From NCBI RefSeq assembly GCF_022761035.1, contig NZ_JAKWJP010000002.1, forward strand, positions 310,001 to 374,000: a stretch of 64,000 bases of DNA. The letters run 5' to 3'. The notes under the pieces are model-generated. The model did not search any database. It saw only the letters and a program-made list of their open reading frames with translations, and had not been told where the DNA came from. Origin of the DNA: Microbacterium sp. SS28 (GTDB taxonomy: Bacteria; Actinomycetota; Actinomycetes; Actinomycetales; Microbacteriaceae). Positions 7,953 to 15,741 of this stretch are shown piece by piece; position 1 is the stretch's first letter, and each line of letters begins with the position of its first letter. A program made the position numbers and the translations under genes.

Positions 7953-9134
7953 TCAGAGGAGTATCCGCACCTGCCGCGCGGGACTCGTCGAGCTCGACAG
8001 GGACTCCGAGCCTCCGAACGTCGCCACGATCGTGTGCAGTCCGCGGCCGAGCTTCGGCAGCCGGATCGTCGTGGACACCGAGCCCACGCCGCTGACGACC
8101 ACGGGCGGGCGGCTCTTGCCGTCGATCACGAGCACGACGGAGCCGGCGATCGGTCCCCCGAGCGGATCCGTGACGACGACGCGCGCAGTGCCCGCCGACA
8201 GCGTGGACACTCCGTAGCGCCGGTCGAGGGTCAGTCCGGTCGTCGAGGCGGTGGTTGCGGACTCCACAGCGAGGCGTGCGACCCAGATGCGCGTCGTGAC
8301 CCGGTCGGGCGCCGTGTTCGAGCCGGGAACGGTCGAGGTCGACTCGGCCCGGACCACGATGTCGTCGCCGGGCTTCGCAGGGAGGCTGCGGGGGATGGTG
8401 AAGCTGAGCACCGCCCCGTCGACGGTCGCCTCCACATCTTCGGCGGGACCCGTGGTCGTCGTGCCGCCGCCGACGGACACCTCCAGCCGCACGTCGAGGA
8501 CCGGGGTCGAGCCAGGCGGGAACCAGATGCCCGCGGGGCCGCTGATCCGCACGCGATCGCCCAGCGCAACGGGGCTGCCCGTGGCATCCCGCGCTCCGTC
8601 GAGCGGCTCGCGCTCGGTCGTTCGCGTCGCCTTGGCGGGCGACTCGTCCAACGTCAGCTGCGCCCCGGCATCGCCGGCGCCGACCAGGTTCCAGATCGAC
8701 AGGTATGACGCCTCGGCGCGAGCCGCGCAGGACGCCGTGTACGCCTCCCCCACCCCAGCCACGGCTCCGGTCGGCACGGTCAGCGTGCGGTCATACGGTG
8801 GGGACCACCACTCGTTGCTCGACCAATAGCGCTCCGCGATCAGCGAGCCGTCCGCTGCCAGGAGGTTGCAGGCGATCTCGTCGCCCTGGGGCCCGAAACC
8901 CGGGGCGAAGACGATCGTCCTGGTGTCCGGCCCGATCGTGATCAGCCGCGAGGCGGGCGTCGTCGCGCCGTACTCGAGGACGAAGCTCGAGTCGCCCGTG
9001 TTGCCGGTCGAGAAGTCCCGGACCGCGGCTGTGGCGGTCGGTGCCGCTGCCGCGGAGCCGCCCACCGCGGCGGCGCCTCCCATCATGATGACGGCTGTGA
9101 CGAGCGCGGCTCCCACACGGGATCTGGCATTCAT
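7953..9134 (-). CDS. Secreted protein with C-terminal bacterial Ig-like domain
   Basis: A 393-residue exported protein. The ATG at 9134 has GGAGGA 7 nt upstream and begins a signal peptide (MNARSRVGAALVTAVIMMGG followed by an Ala-rich cleavage region). The middle is beta-rich with no recognised enzyme motif. The last ~90 residues (from about TGLTLDRRYGVSTLSAG to VATFGGSESLSSS) have the pattern of group 3 bacterial Ig-like repeats. No LPXTG motif or membrane anchor is seen, so it is probably released or loosely wall-bound. Function unknown; adhesion or surface binding is only suggested by the Ig domain. Confidence 0.7.
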   Translation of the reverse strand: MNARSRVGAALVTAVIMMGGAAAVGGSAAAAPTATAAVRDFSTGNTGDSSFVLEYGATTPASRLITIGPDTRTIVFAPGFGPQGDEIACNLLAADGSLIAERYWSSNEWWSPPYDRTLTVPTGAVAGVGEAYTASCAARAEASYLSIWNLVGAGDAGAQLTLDESPAKATRTTEREPLDGARDATGSPVALGDRVRISGPAGIWFPPGSTPVLDVRLEVSVGGGTTTTGPAEDVEATVDGAVLSFTIPRSLPAKPGDDIVVRAESTSTVPGSNTAPDRVTTRIWVARLAVESATTASTTGLTLDRRYGVSTLSAGTARVVVTDPLGGPIAGSVVLVIDGKSRPPVVVSGVGSVSTTIRLPKLGRGLHTIVATFGGSESLSSSTSPARQVRILL

Positions 9135-9262
9135 GCGATGTCCTCCACTGGTCGACGTCGGCCAGCGGATGCACCGTCGTATCAGTCTGCGTGAGGCCGC
9201 GGAGATGCCACAAGAAGGAAATGCCACCTATGACCGGGGCGCGGACGGCGTACCGTGTGGGG

Positions 9263-9475
9263 ATGCACCGACGACAAGTGGACTCGACGGTCATCTCCGC
9301 AGCCGGTTACGACGGAGCGACCGCGGTGCTCGAGATCGAGTTCACCTCCGGGGACGTCTATCGCTATTTCGCGGTGCCGCCATCGGTGCACAGAGGTCTC
9401 ATGGGCGCGGAGAGCGCCGGCCGGTTCTTCGCGCAGCGCATCCGTCCCGTGTACCCCGCCGAGCAGGTGCGGTGA
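9263..9475 (+). CDS. KTSC-domain small protein
   Basis: A 70-residue protein matching the KTSC domain (VDSTVISAAGYD, EIEFTSGDVYRYFAVP, GRFFAQRIRPVYP), which occurs as a short stand-alone protein or fused to enzymes; its function is unknown. The ATG at 9263 is chosen because the family usually starts just before VxSS/T. An upstream ATG at 9230, with a better-placed AAGAAGGA, would add 11 residues. It is the last host gene before the integrated element. Confidence 0.7.
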   Translation: MHRRQVDSTVISAAGYDGATAVLEIEFTSGDVYRYFAVPPSVHRGLMGAESAGRFFAQRIRPVYPAEQVR

Positions 9476-9539
9476 GTCGGAGGACCCGTGCGGTGCCGCC
9501 GAGGACTCGCCCCCGTTCAGAGCGCGCCGGGAAAGCCAG

Positions 9540-9565
9540 AAAGCCCCCGGCGAACCGGGGGCTTT
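9540..9565 (-). terminator. Intrinsic terminator displaced from the host tRNA-Val gene
   Basis: AAAGCCCCCGG, loop CGAA, CCGGGGGCTTT. Read leftward it ends in CTTTCT. It lies just beyond the displaced tRNA 3' end at attL, so it was probably the original terminator of tRNA-Val(GAC) before insertion. Confidence 0.7.
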
Positions 9566-9571
9566 CACGTG

Positions 9572-9597
9572 GTGCGCGATACTGGGATCGAACCAGT
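9572..9597. other. attL core repeat (displaced 3' end of tRNA-Val)
   Basis: This 26-bp stretch is identical to 18707-18732, which is the T-arm and 3' acceptor strand of tRNA-Val(GAC). No other tRNA parts are present here, so it is the attachment-site remnant left by integration. Confidence 0.88.
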
Positions 9598-9712
9598 ATC
9601 AGCGTAACTGGGAAGAACCGCGAGATTACGCCATTATCCGCGTGTTCTTGCGGGAATCGGCAGTGCGATGTTAAGGTCACTGGAAGACGCAAGTGGACAC
9701 CGTGGGACAGAC

Positions 9713-9733
9713 GATATCCCACGGTATCCCACG
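9713..9733. other. Candidate integrase arm-type sites, left end
   Basis: Two direct copies of TATCCCACG in 9713-9733, with an inverted CGTGGGACA at 9701. The same sequence type recurs at 18638-18661 inside the other end of the element. Paired sites within both ends suit integrase arm binding. The tract is directly upstream of the integrase start and may also autoregulate it. Confidence 0.45.
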
Positions 9734-9744
9734 AAGGAGACCCA

Positions 9745-10911
9745 GTGGCCCGCACGAAAGCACGCAAGACGCGCGAGGCGTGGGGCCAGGTCGACAAGCT
9801 CCCGTCCGGTCGAATCCGTGCCCGTTACACCGGTCCTGACGGCGAGCGCTACGGCGCACCGATCACGTTCGACACGCTCACCGACGCTCGCGGGTGGCTC
9901 GCGAAGCAGCGTTCGGCGATCGACGCTGGCACGTGGTCATCACACACCGCCCAAGGTGCTGCGGCTGCGCACGTTCGTCGCGTCGACACGCTCGGCGAGT
10001 ACGCCGCGGACTGGATCAAGACCCGCGTCAGTAGGAACGGTGACCCGCTGCGCCCGCGCACCCGCGTCGAGTACGAACGGCTTCTCGCTGGGCCGCTCGC
10101 GGTGTTCACCCCGCAACGCCTCGCCAGCATCTCCCCCACGGCCATACGCGCCTGGTACGCCGCCGAACGGGACTCCGGACGGGTGACACAAGCCGCGCGC
10201 GCTTACGGCCTTCTGAAGGCGATCATGGCGACCGCTGTTACCGATGGGCGAATCCCCACGAACCCCTGCCACGTCCGGGGCGCGGCATCCGCGACGACCG
10301 GTCGCAAGATCGAGCCGCCGACCCCCGCCGAACTGCAGAAGATCGTCGACGCCATCACACCCCGCTACAGGGCCGCTGTGCTGATCGCAGCATGGGCAGG
10401 ATGCCGATATGGCGAACTCACCGAGCTGCGACGCAAGGACATCCTCATTGTTCGCGAGGGCGGAGAGGTCCGCTCGGTCGGCGTCGACGTCGCGCGCGCA
10501 GTCACCCACGTCACCGGCGTGGGTTTCGTGGTGGGCAAGACCAAGAGCGAGGCGGGCGTGCGCGCGATCGCACTACCCCCGCACATTTACGGCCCCGTGC
10601 TCGAGCATCTGAAGCTGTACACGGCCGACTTCCCCGAGTCGTTGCTTTTCCCCGCCAAAGACGGTGTGCGGCACTTGGGCGAATCGAGCTTCGTGAAGCA
10701 CTGGTACCCCGCTCGAGCGGAGGCTGGCCGCGAGGATCTCCCGTTTCACGCCCTCCGCCACTACGGCGCCACGAAGTACGCGCAGACCGGCGCAACGCTC
10801 AAAGAGATCCAGGCGCGCCTGGGGCACTCGACGGTGTCGGCCGCGATGAAGTACCAGCACGCCGCTGGGCGTGACGAAGAGCTTGCGAGGCGCATGAGCG
10901 ACCTCGCATGA
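9745..10911 (+). CDS. int: Tyrosine-type site-specific integrase
   Basis: A 388-residue phage integrase that would catalyse insertion into and excision from the tRNA-Val 3' end. Seen: an N-terminal arm-binding region (about 1-60), a SAM-like core-binding domain (about 70-175), and a catalytic domain with R221 (WAGCRYGEL), the H335-x-x-R338-H339 box (HALRH), H361 in LGH and the nucleophile Tyr370 (AMKYQH). The GTG at 9745 follows AAGGAGA by 4 nt; the longer open frame upstream is non-coding. It lies next to attL, as usual for tRNA-integrating elements. All key residues are present, so it is probably active. Confidence 0.93.
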   Translation: MARTKARKTREAWGQVDKLPSGRIRARYTGPDGERYGAPITFDTLTDARGWLAKQRSAIDAGTWSSHTAQGAAAAHVRRVDTLGEYAADWIKTRVSRNGDPLRPRTRVEYERLLAGPLAVFTPQRLASISPTAIRAWYAAERDSGRVTQAARAYGLLKAIMATAVTDGRIPTNPCHVRGAASATTGRKIEPPTPAELQKIVDAITPRYRAAVLIAAWAGCRYGELTELRRKDILIVREGGEVRSVGVDVARAVTHVTGVGFVVGKTKSEAGVRAIALPPHIYGPVLEHLKLYTADFPESLLFPAKDGVRHLGESSFVKHWYPARAEAGREDLPFHALRHYGATKYAQTGATLKEIQARLGHSTVSAAMKYQHAAGRDEELARRMSDLA

Positions 10912-10997
10912 GGTGCGGAGTTATCCCCACCTGGTAACGAAAGCGCCGGCCACCAGCTGACACTGATGACCGGCAGAACAGAGGAAGGTCAGTTCCC

Positions 10998-11198
10998 ATG
11001 TCCATCACAACCATAGAGTCCGATCGACGCTCGGCTGATACGTTCACTCGCCCGAAGATGCCAGCAGGCGTCGACGGCTCTCAAATGGCCTACTACGTCG
11101 AGTCGAAGCTCGAGGGAGGGTGGGTTCGTTCGAGATCGAGCCTGACTCCAAGGGCGTTTGGGAGATCAGCCCCGGCACAACGGATGACAAGTGGCTGA
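10998..11198 (+). CDS. Small element protein, possibly the front half of a frameshifted gene
   Basis: A 66-residue frame whose ATG is preceded by GAGGAAGG. The first ~47 residues look coding (MSITTIESDRRSADTF, MAYYVESKLEGG) and the rest becomes Arg/Ser-rich, as in an out-of-frame read. The next gene begins inside this one at 11120 in another frame. A -1 shift at the GAGGGAGGG tract (11112-11120) would join the two into one ~180-residue protein. Either they are overlapping genes or there is a frameshift, real or from sequencing. No known domain. Confidence 0.4.
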   Translation: MSITTIESDRRSADTFTRPKMPAGVDGSQMAYYVESKLEGGWVRSRSSLTPRAFGRSAPAQRMTSG

Positions 11199-11542
11199 CG
11201 GTCCAGGAGGCTCGCGCGTACGTCCGCGAGCTCCGTCTGGCGATCGCTGCGGCCGAGGCCTTGAATCGTCACAAGCCCCGAGTCATCGCGCCGTGCGACG
11301 TGGCGATCGCAACGGAAGTCAGCGCCGTCATCGCTGAACGCGAGTGGGGTCCCCAGGAAGCCGCCGCGCGTTTCGGATGGTCGACGACGAAGCTCGCGTC
11401 GAGGCTGCGCGGACACTCCTCATGGACGGTCGACGATCTTGTCGAGGTCTCGGACGGGTTGAGCGAAGACGACGGATTGGAGACGATCACGCGCCTGTTC
11501 GGGATCGGTATGGATGCGACGAAGGTCGCTCACGGAGACTGA
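11120..11542 (+). CDS. HTH repressor-like protein
   Basis: A 140-residue protein. The C-terminal half contains a Cro/CI-type helix-turn-helix: PQEAAARFGWSTTKLASRL as the two helices, followed by WTVDDLVEVSDGL. This suggests a lysogeny or copy-control repressor of the element. The start is a GTG directly after a purine-rich GAGGGAGG, so spacing is poor, and the true N-terminus may come from the preceding frame. It lies just downstream of the integrase. Its operator is not identified; the inverted repeat at 11918-11963 is one candidate. Confidence 0.6.
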   Translation: MGSFEIEPDSKGVWEISPGTTDDKWLTVQEARAYVRELRLAIAAAEALNRHKPRVIAPCDVAIATEVSAVIAEREWGPQEAAARFGWSTTKLASRLRGHSSWTVDDLVEVSDGLSEDDGLETITRLFGIGMDATKVAHGD

Positions 11543-11589
11543 GCGACGCACGATCTGACCCGACAACCGAGAATCGAAGGAGTAACCGG

Positions 11590-11910
11590 ATGCCACAGAT
11601 TCCGCTCGCGCTGTGCGACAAGCCCCGGGGCGCGCACGTCCTCGCCCGACTCGTCGCGCACGAGGGAAAGGTGGCTGTCGAGTTCGCGGCAGCAATCCCA
11701 GCCCCCACCAAGCGCACGGACTTACCTCGCCGGCGACTCTCCATACAGTCGGCGGCCTGGGGCACGCTCGCCGTTGAGTCGGAAGTGTTCCAGTCCAGCA
11801 GCACCATCCTGTTCTGCGCACCATGTCGCCGAGGCTATGTTCTCGAGTTCGACGACCTAGACATCAACGGGCGTGTGCCGATCGTTCTCGCGCGCGAGCC
11901 AAACCTGTAG
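11590..11910 (+). CDS. Hypothetical element protein with CxxC
   Basis: A 106-residue protein of unknown function. The ATG has GAAGGAG 8 nt upstream. A FCAPC pair near the C-terminus may bind metal, and LSIQSAAWGTL precedes it. It follows the repressor-like gene by 47 nt and ends just before a strong hairpin. I cannot assign a family. Confidence 0.6.
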   Translation: MPQIPLALCDKPRGAHVLARLVAHEGKVAVEFAAAIPAPTKRTDLPRRRLSIQSAAWGTLAVESEVFQSSSTILFCAPCRRGYVLEFDDLDINGRVPIVLAREPNL

Positions 11911-11917
11911 AACGTCT

Positions 11918-11963
11918 CAAACGGCAGACACGCCCACGAATGACCACGCGTGTCTGCCGTTTG
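11918..11963. promoter_or_regulatory. Perfect 16-bp inverted repeat (operator or terminator)
   Basis: CAAACGGCAGACACGC (11918-11933) pairs perfectly with 11948-11963 across a 14-nt loop. It follows the stop of the CxxC protein by 7 nt. There is no T-run on the plus strand (TTTGGGGTAAT follows), so a simple intrinsic terminator is not certain. It could be a dimer operator separating the early integrase/repressor genes from the replication block. Confidence 0.6.
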
Positions 11964-12053
11964 GGGTAATGTCCTCATTAACGCCCCGCCTACTGCTGGC
12001 GGCATCTCGTTTACTCCTTGGGCAAGGTAGACACCTCTTCGAAGGTTGTCGCC

Positions 12054-12266
12054 TTGCCTATTTCCATTTCAGGGCCCGCAGAGCCCGCATGGGTTTCCAT
12101 CCGTGACGCCGCAGAGCGTAAGCGCCTCAGCGTCAAGACGATCCGCCGCTACATTTCTGCCGGCTACATCCACGCCGAGCGAGTCGGCCCGAAGCTGATC
12201 CGTGTCAGCGTCGCTTCTCTCGACGCTCTCGGCACCCCGCTTCAGTACCGCGGCGGTGCCTCTTGA
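12054..12266 (+). CDS. MerR/excisionase-type HTH protein
   Basis: About 70 residues dominated by a winged-helix/excisionase DNA-binding motif: VSIRDAAERKRLSVKTIRRY, then SAGYIHAERVGPKLIRV and SLDAL. Such proteins bend DNA for excision or act as regulators. The start is uncertain: TTG 12054 has GAAGG 8 nt upstream, and TTG 12018 gives 82 aa but has no ribosome site. Its stop overlaps the start of the next gene, so it heads the replication operon. Confidence 0.65.
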   Translation: MPISISGPAEPAWVSIRDAAERKRLSVKTIRRYISAGYIHAERVGPKLIRVSVASLDALGTPLQYRGGAS

Positions 12267-12685
12267 ATGACGAAAGCCGCCCGGAGGCGGCTGTCGAGAC
12301 TGCTGTGGCGGCGGTCACTGCCAAGGATATCGCGAGCCTCGGACGTAGCGCCGAGACGCGCCTGACGCTCGCCCAGATCGACGCCCTGCGCTGGCGGATG
12401 ATCGCCGGCGAGGTCCCCGTCTTCGAAGTCCCCATCGAGCTCCTGGGCTGGTACTGGGCGGGCGTCGAGCAGGCACCGCACTACGAGTGTGAGCGCCGGC
12501 TTGCGATCGCCAACCGCGACGCGGACGACCTGTACTTCCGGCTCCACAATCCGGCCGAGGTCGCGGCCGACCGCGATCGCTGGTTGCGCTTCGCCGACGT
12601 CGTGCTTCGACGGAAGTCTGCCGATGAGCAATGGGCGGAACTCGACCGCGTAGCCGCTCAGCGGGCTCAGGGGGTGGCACGTTGA
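12263..12685 (+). CDS. Hypothetical protein of the replication operon
   Basis: A 140-residue protein with a TTG start that overlaps the HTH stop by 4 nt. It is acidic and mostly helical, with no recognised domain. Segments such as LAQIDALRWRMIAGEVPVF and WAELDRVAAQRAQGVAR suggest helical packing. It is sandwiched between the HTH gene and the RepA-like ATPase with 4-nt overlaps on both sides, which supports a replication-accessory role by context only. Confidence 0.6.
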   Translation: MNDESRPEAAVETAVAAVTAKDIASLGRSAETRLTLAQIDALRWRMIAGEVPVFEVPIELLGWYWAGVEQAPHYECERRLAIANRDADDLYFRLHNPAEVAADRDRWLRFADVVLRRKSADEQWAELDRVAAQRAQGVAR

Positions 12686-13815
12686 GCTACACCTCAACCG
12701 CCTACATCAACGTCAGCGACATCCTCGAGCGGGGAGACGTGAAGCCGCCCGTGCCGACCGTGGGTCGACGAAGCGACGGCACCGGACTGTTCTACCGGGA
12801 ACAGGCGAACCTCGTCTTCGGAGATCCGGAGTCAGGCAAGACACTCATCGCCCAGTGCGCCGCCGCCGACGAAATGTCCATGGGGCGCGCCGCGCTCATC
12901 ATCGACCTGGATCACAACGGGGCGGCGGCGACGATCTCGCGCCTCGTGAGCATGGGCGTCGATGAAGCAGTGCTTCGCGATCCCGACCTATTCCGCTATT
13001 GCCAGCCGGAAGACGCGGACCACCTCGCAGTCGTCGTGAAAGAGGCTGTCGAGTGGAAGCCGGCAATCATCCTGCTCGACAGCCTGGGCGAGTTGCTGCC
13101 GATGTTCGGCGCATCGTCGAACTCGCCCGACGACTTCACGCGGGTCCATGCGGCCGTCATCAAGCCGTTGACGAAGTCGGGCGCGGCCGTGCTCGTCATC
13201 GACCATCTCCCGAAGAACCGCGACTCGCAGTCGTTCGGATCGACGGGGACCACAGCGAAGAAGCGTGCGATCGGTGGCACGTCGCTTCGCGTGACCGTGC
13301 AGGAGCCCTTCCGCCCTGGGATCGGGGGCAGAGCCCAGGTCACGCTGAACAAGGACCGTCATGGCGGTCTGAGGGCCGCATGCCCCACGGAGGACCGGGA
13401 ACCGCTCGCCGCGACCTTCAAGCTCTGGAACGAGAACGGCGACATCCTCTGGCGGTTCATCCCGCCAGCCCTCGGCGAGAGGCCGCTCGCTGCAGGGTTC
13501 GTCGAGCAAGACGTCATCGAGCTCTCGGAGCTGATGCCGGCCCCGACGTCGCAGCGCGACATCAAGGAAAGGCTTGGATGGGGGTCCACTCGCGCCATGG
13601 ACGCGCTCCGTGAGTGGCGCCGCCGCGGTCAGCCGACAACGGTGCTCCCCGCTCCTGCACCCTATGTGTCAGGAGCACAGGAGCACTCTGTTACTGCTCC
13701 TAGGAGCGATATAGGAGCACAGGAGCACTCAAATGACGGTGCTCCCCGCTCCCCACACATAGGGGTGCGGGAGCAAGGAGCACTCGCCAACCCTATGAAC
13801 GGGGAGGCGGCTTGA
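12682..13815 (+). CDS. RepA-like RecA-fold ATPase
   Basis: A 377-residue RecA-fold ATPase like the RepA/DnaB-type proteins of plasmids and satellites. The Walker A is GDPESGKT (residues 47-54). The Walker B is IILLDSLGELL, and VLVIDHLPKN follows. Residues beyond about 290 include a winged-helix-like stretch (ELMPAPTSQRDIKERLGWG) and then a low-complexity tail with repeated GAQEHS. The tail is encoded by iteron-like DNA repeats that may be the replication origin. TTG 12682 overlaps the previous stop (TTGA), and GGGGTGG lies upstream. It probably supports element replication as a helicase or origin-activating ATPase. Confidence 0.75.
   Translation: MSYTSTAYINVSDILERGDVKPPVPTVGRRSDGTGLFYREQANLVFGDPESGKTLIAQCAAADEMSMGRAALIIDLDHNGAAATISRLVSMGVDEAVLRDPDLFRYCQPEDADHLAVVVKEAVEWKPAIILLDSLGELLPMFGASSNSPDDFTRVHAAVIKPLTKSGAAVLVIDHLPKNRDSQSFGSTGTTAKKRAIGGTSLRVTVQEPFRPGIGGRAQVTLNKDRHGGLRAACPTEDREPLAATFKLWNENGDILWRFIPPALGERPLAAGFVEQDVIELSELMPAPTSQRDIKERLGWGSTRAMDALREWRRRGQPTTVLPAPAPYVSGAQEHSVTAPRSDIGAQEHSNDGAPRSPHIGVREQGALANPMNGEAA
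13641..13785. repeat. Iteron-like GGAGCAC repeat cluster, candidate origin
   Basis: GGAGCACAGGAGCACTC occurs at 13672-13688 and 13714-13730, exactly 42 bp apart. A near copy (GGAGCAAGGAGCACTC) is at 13770-13785. GGTGCTCCCCGCTCC occurs at 13641-13655 and 13738-13752. CCTATGTGT (13661) is inverted as ACACATAGG (13755). The cluster lies inside the 3' end of the RepA-like gene, where iteron origins are often found, and it forces the repetitive protein tail. Confidence 0.6.
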
Positions 13816-14081
13816 TGCGCATGCGTCCGGAAGTCCGGTTCGGTGTCGCTATCGCACAGTGCAGCCCCGACGATCTCGTCTTGGCGCTCCGTGTCGTTGG
13901 CGCGATGCTCCACGACGTCGACATTGACGAGCCTGGTACACAGGTCGGTCTGGTGAAGCTGTGGAAAGGGATCGCCGCAGCCATCGGTGACGAGATCAAC
14001 ACGCGCCCCGTGCAGGACCTCATGTCGGAGGTCGACTTCGCAGCGTTCAACGGGCTCGATGACCTGGGGACCACTGACTAG
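13815..14081 (+). CDS. Hypothetical element protein
   Basis: An 88-residue, mostly helical protein (DDLVLALRVVGAMLHDVDID, VGLVKLWKGIAAAIGDE). The ATG at 13815 overlaps the ATPase stop (TGATG), with GGGGAGGCGG upstream. The gene ends 1 nt into the next start. No family recognised. Confidence 0.6.
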   Translation: MRMRPEVRFGVAIAQCSPDDLVLALRVVGAMLHDVDIDEPGTQVGLVKLWKGIAAAIGDEINTRPVQDLMSEVDFAAFNGLDDLGTTD

Positions 14082-14356
14082 TGGATCAGCGCACGGTCAG
14101 CAACGTCGTCACAGTGCTCAGGCACTTGTCGGAAGCGTTGCAGGCGGAGGGGTCGGGGTACGCGCACGTGCCGAACGAGCTCGCGCTGGTCCTCGTCCGT
14201 CCTGGCCCGTCACAGGGTTGCCGGCGCTGTGGTCGCGCGGTTCCATCCGTGCGGGTGGGCCGGCCGCGGCTGTACTGCGCGGACTGCCACCCGCCGAGAC
14301 ACAAAGTCACCACAAACGAAACGCTGAGGGAAAGTCCCTTGAAGGAGAACCCATGA
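14081..14356 (+). CDS. Zinc-ribbon-like small protein
   Basis: A 91-residue protein with a GTG start that shares one base with the previous stop. An N-terminal helix (VSNVVTVLRHLSEALQ) precedes a four-Cys zinc ribbon CRRCGRAVPSV...YCADC. It ends in a 4-nt overlap with the capsid gene. It could bind DNA or act as a capsid-linked accessory; the sequence does not say which. Confidence 0.65.
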   Translation: MDQRTVSNVVTVLRHLSEALQAEGSGYAHVPNELALVLVRPGPSQGCRRCGRAVPSVRVGRPRLYCADCHPPRHKVTTNETLRESPLKENP

Positions 14357-15558
14357 GCAACATCGAAGACGCGCTCGAGCAGCGCAGGCAGGGCCTCATC
14401 ACCGAGGCGACCAAGATCGCGCAGAAGGGCGTGGCGGAGAACCGCAGCCTGTCGGGCGAGGAGCAGTCGAAGTTCGACGGCATGATCGCCGAGGCCGAGA
14501 AGCTGCAGGAGAGGGTGCATGAGCTCCACGAGGGGGCGCAGCGTGCTCAGGAGTGGCAGCGCTCGTGGGAGCAGTCCACGGGGCGCCAGTACCGGTCCAC
14601 CGTCCAGGACGGCGCGTTCGGCAAGTGGGCTCGTGAGTCGCGCAGCGGCGACACGTACGACCTTGCCCCCGTGGCTGGCGCTGAGCGCCGCGCAGTCGCC
14701 GCCTACCGCTCGGGACAGGTCGAAGAGCGCGCGATGTCCGCGACGGGCGGTGTGGGCGCTGACGGCGTGTACGGCACGCTCTGGGAGTACGCCGTGGCGG
14801 GCAGTCAGATCCTGCAGGCCGGGTGCACGATCATCAGCACGGCGGACGGCAACACTCTTCCGCTTCCGGTCGCGACGGTCCACTCGACCGCGGCGACTGC
14901 CGCAGCGAACGCCGCGCTGACCTCGAGCGACGCGACGATCACGACGGTGAACCTGACCACGACGAAGTACCAGTACATCACTCTGGTCCCCAACGAGCTG
15001 TTGCAGGATGTCACGTTCGACATCGAGGGGTATCTCGCCCGTGCCGCAGGTCGCGAGCTCGGCAAGAACATCGCGAACGTGGCCGGCACGGCCGCTGTCG
15101 CTGGGTTCACCACGTCGGGCGCGACGGTCGCCAACGCATCGATCGCGACCGGCCTCGCCGACGCCGTGATCGATCTCTACCACTCGGTGCTCCCGGAGTA
15201 CCGCACCACCGCCGCCGCGCTCGCCAACGACGACACGCTGCTGCGGCTGCGGAAGGCGAAGACGACCGGGTCGGGCGACTACGTGTGGCAGAACAGCCTC
15301 ACCTCGGAGCGACCCGACACGCTGCTCGGCAAGGGCGTGTACGTGCACCCCGCGCTCGACTCGGCAGGCGCCGCGTCCCGGAAGATCATGTACTTCGGTG
15401 ACTGGTCCGCACTCGCCGTCCGCATCGCGGGCGGCATCCGGTTCGAGCGGTCCACGGACTACGCATTCGGCAACGACCAGACCGCGTTCCGCGCGATCGT
15501 CCGCACCGGCTCCGTCGTCGTCGACCCGAACGCGGTCAAGTACCTCGTCACGACTTAA
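14353..15558 (+). CDS. HK97-type phage major capsid protein
   Basis: A 401-residue major capsid protein of the HK97 fold. The ATG has GAAGGAG upstream. Residues 1-75 are a coiled-coil, charged delta/scaffold-like domain (EDALEQRRQGLITEATKIAQ, GEEQSKFDGMIAEAEKLQER). The body contains family-like features: VPNELLQDVTFDIEGYLA, an AAALANDDTLLRLRK segment, LLGKGVYVHPAL and a C-terminal strand FRAIVRTGSVVVDP. It would form the satellite's shell after removal of the N-terminal domain by the downstream protease. It overlaps the zinc-ribbon gene (ATGA). Confidence 0.9.
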   Translation: MSNIEDALEQRRQGLITEATKIAQKGVAENRSLSGEEQSKFDGMIAEAEKLQERVHELHEGAQRAQEWQRSWEQSTGRQYRSTVQDGAFGKWARESRSGDTYDLAPVAGAERRAVAAYRSGQVEERAMSATGGVGADGVYGTLWEYAVAGSQILQAGCTIISTADGNTLPLPVATVHSTAATAAANAALTSSDATITTVNLTTTKYQYITLVPNELLQDVTFDIEGYLARAAGRELGKNIANVAGTAAVAGFTTSGATVANASIATGLADAVIDLYHSVLPEYRTTAAALANDDTLLRLRKAKTTGSGDYVWQNSLTSERPDTLLGKGVYVHPALDSAGAASRKIMYFGDWSALAVRIAGGIRFERSTDYAFGNDQTAFRAIVRTGSVVVDPNAVKYLVTT

Positions 15559-15676
15559 CAGGCTTGCGCGTCAACCGCACCGCGCCCGACTGGACATTGA
15601 GGGCGAGCACGGACCGGATGGCCTCAGAAGGTGACTTTCACACTGCATAGATCGAGACCAGCGCGCAACACTCCCC

Positions 15677-15716
15677 CCGGCCCCGCCCCCAGCTCCTCCT
15701 CTGGGGGCGGGGCCGG
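15677..15716 (+). terminator. Strong hairpin between capsid and protease genes
   Basis: CCGGCCCCGCCCCCAG (15677-15692) and its perfect complement (15701-15716) around an 8-nt loop. There is no U-run. It sits between the capsid stop and the protease ribosome site, so it could attenuate read-through and keep protease below capsid, or protect the capsid mRNA 3' end. Confidence 0.55.
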
Positions 15717-15741
15717 CTCAGATACTCGAGAGGACCTGTCA

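Noticed and set aside
9572-9644. A second tRNA-Val gene at the left end of the element
   Set aside because: Only the T-arm and 3' acceptor match; D-arm and anticodon arm are absent. It is the attL remnant.
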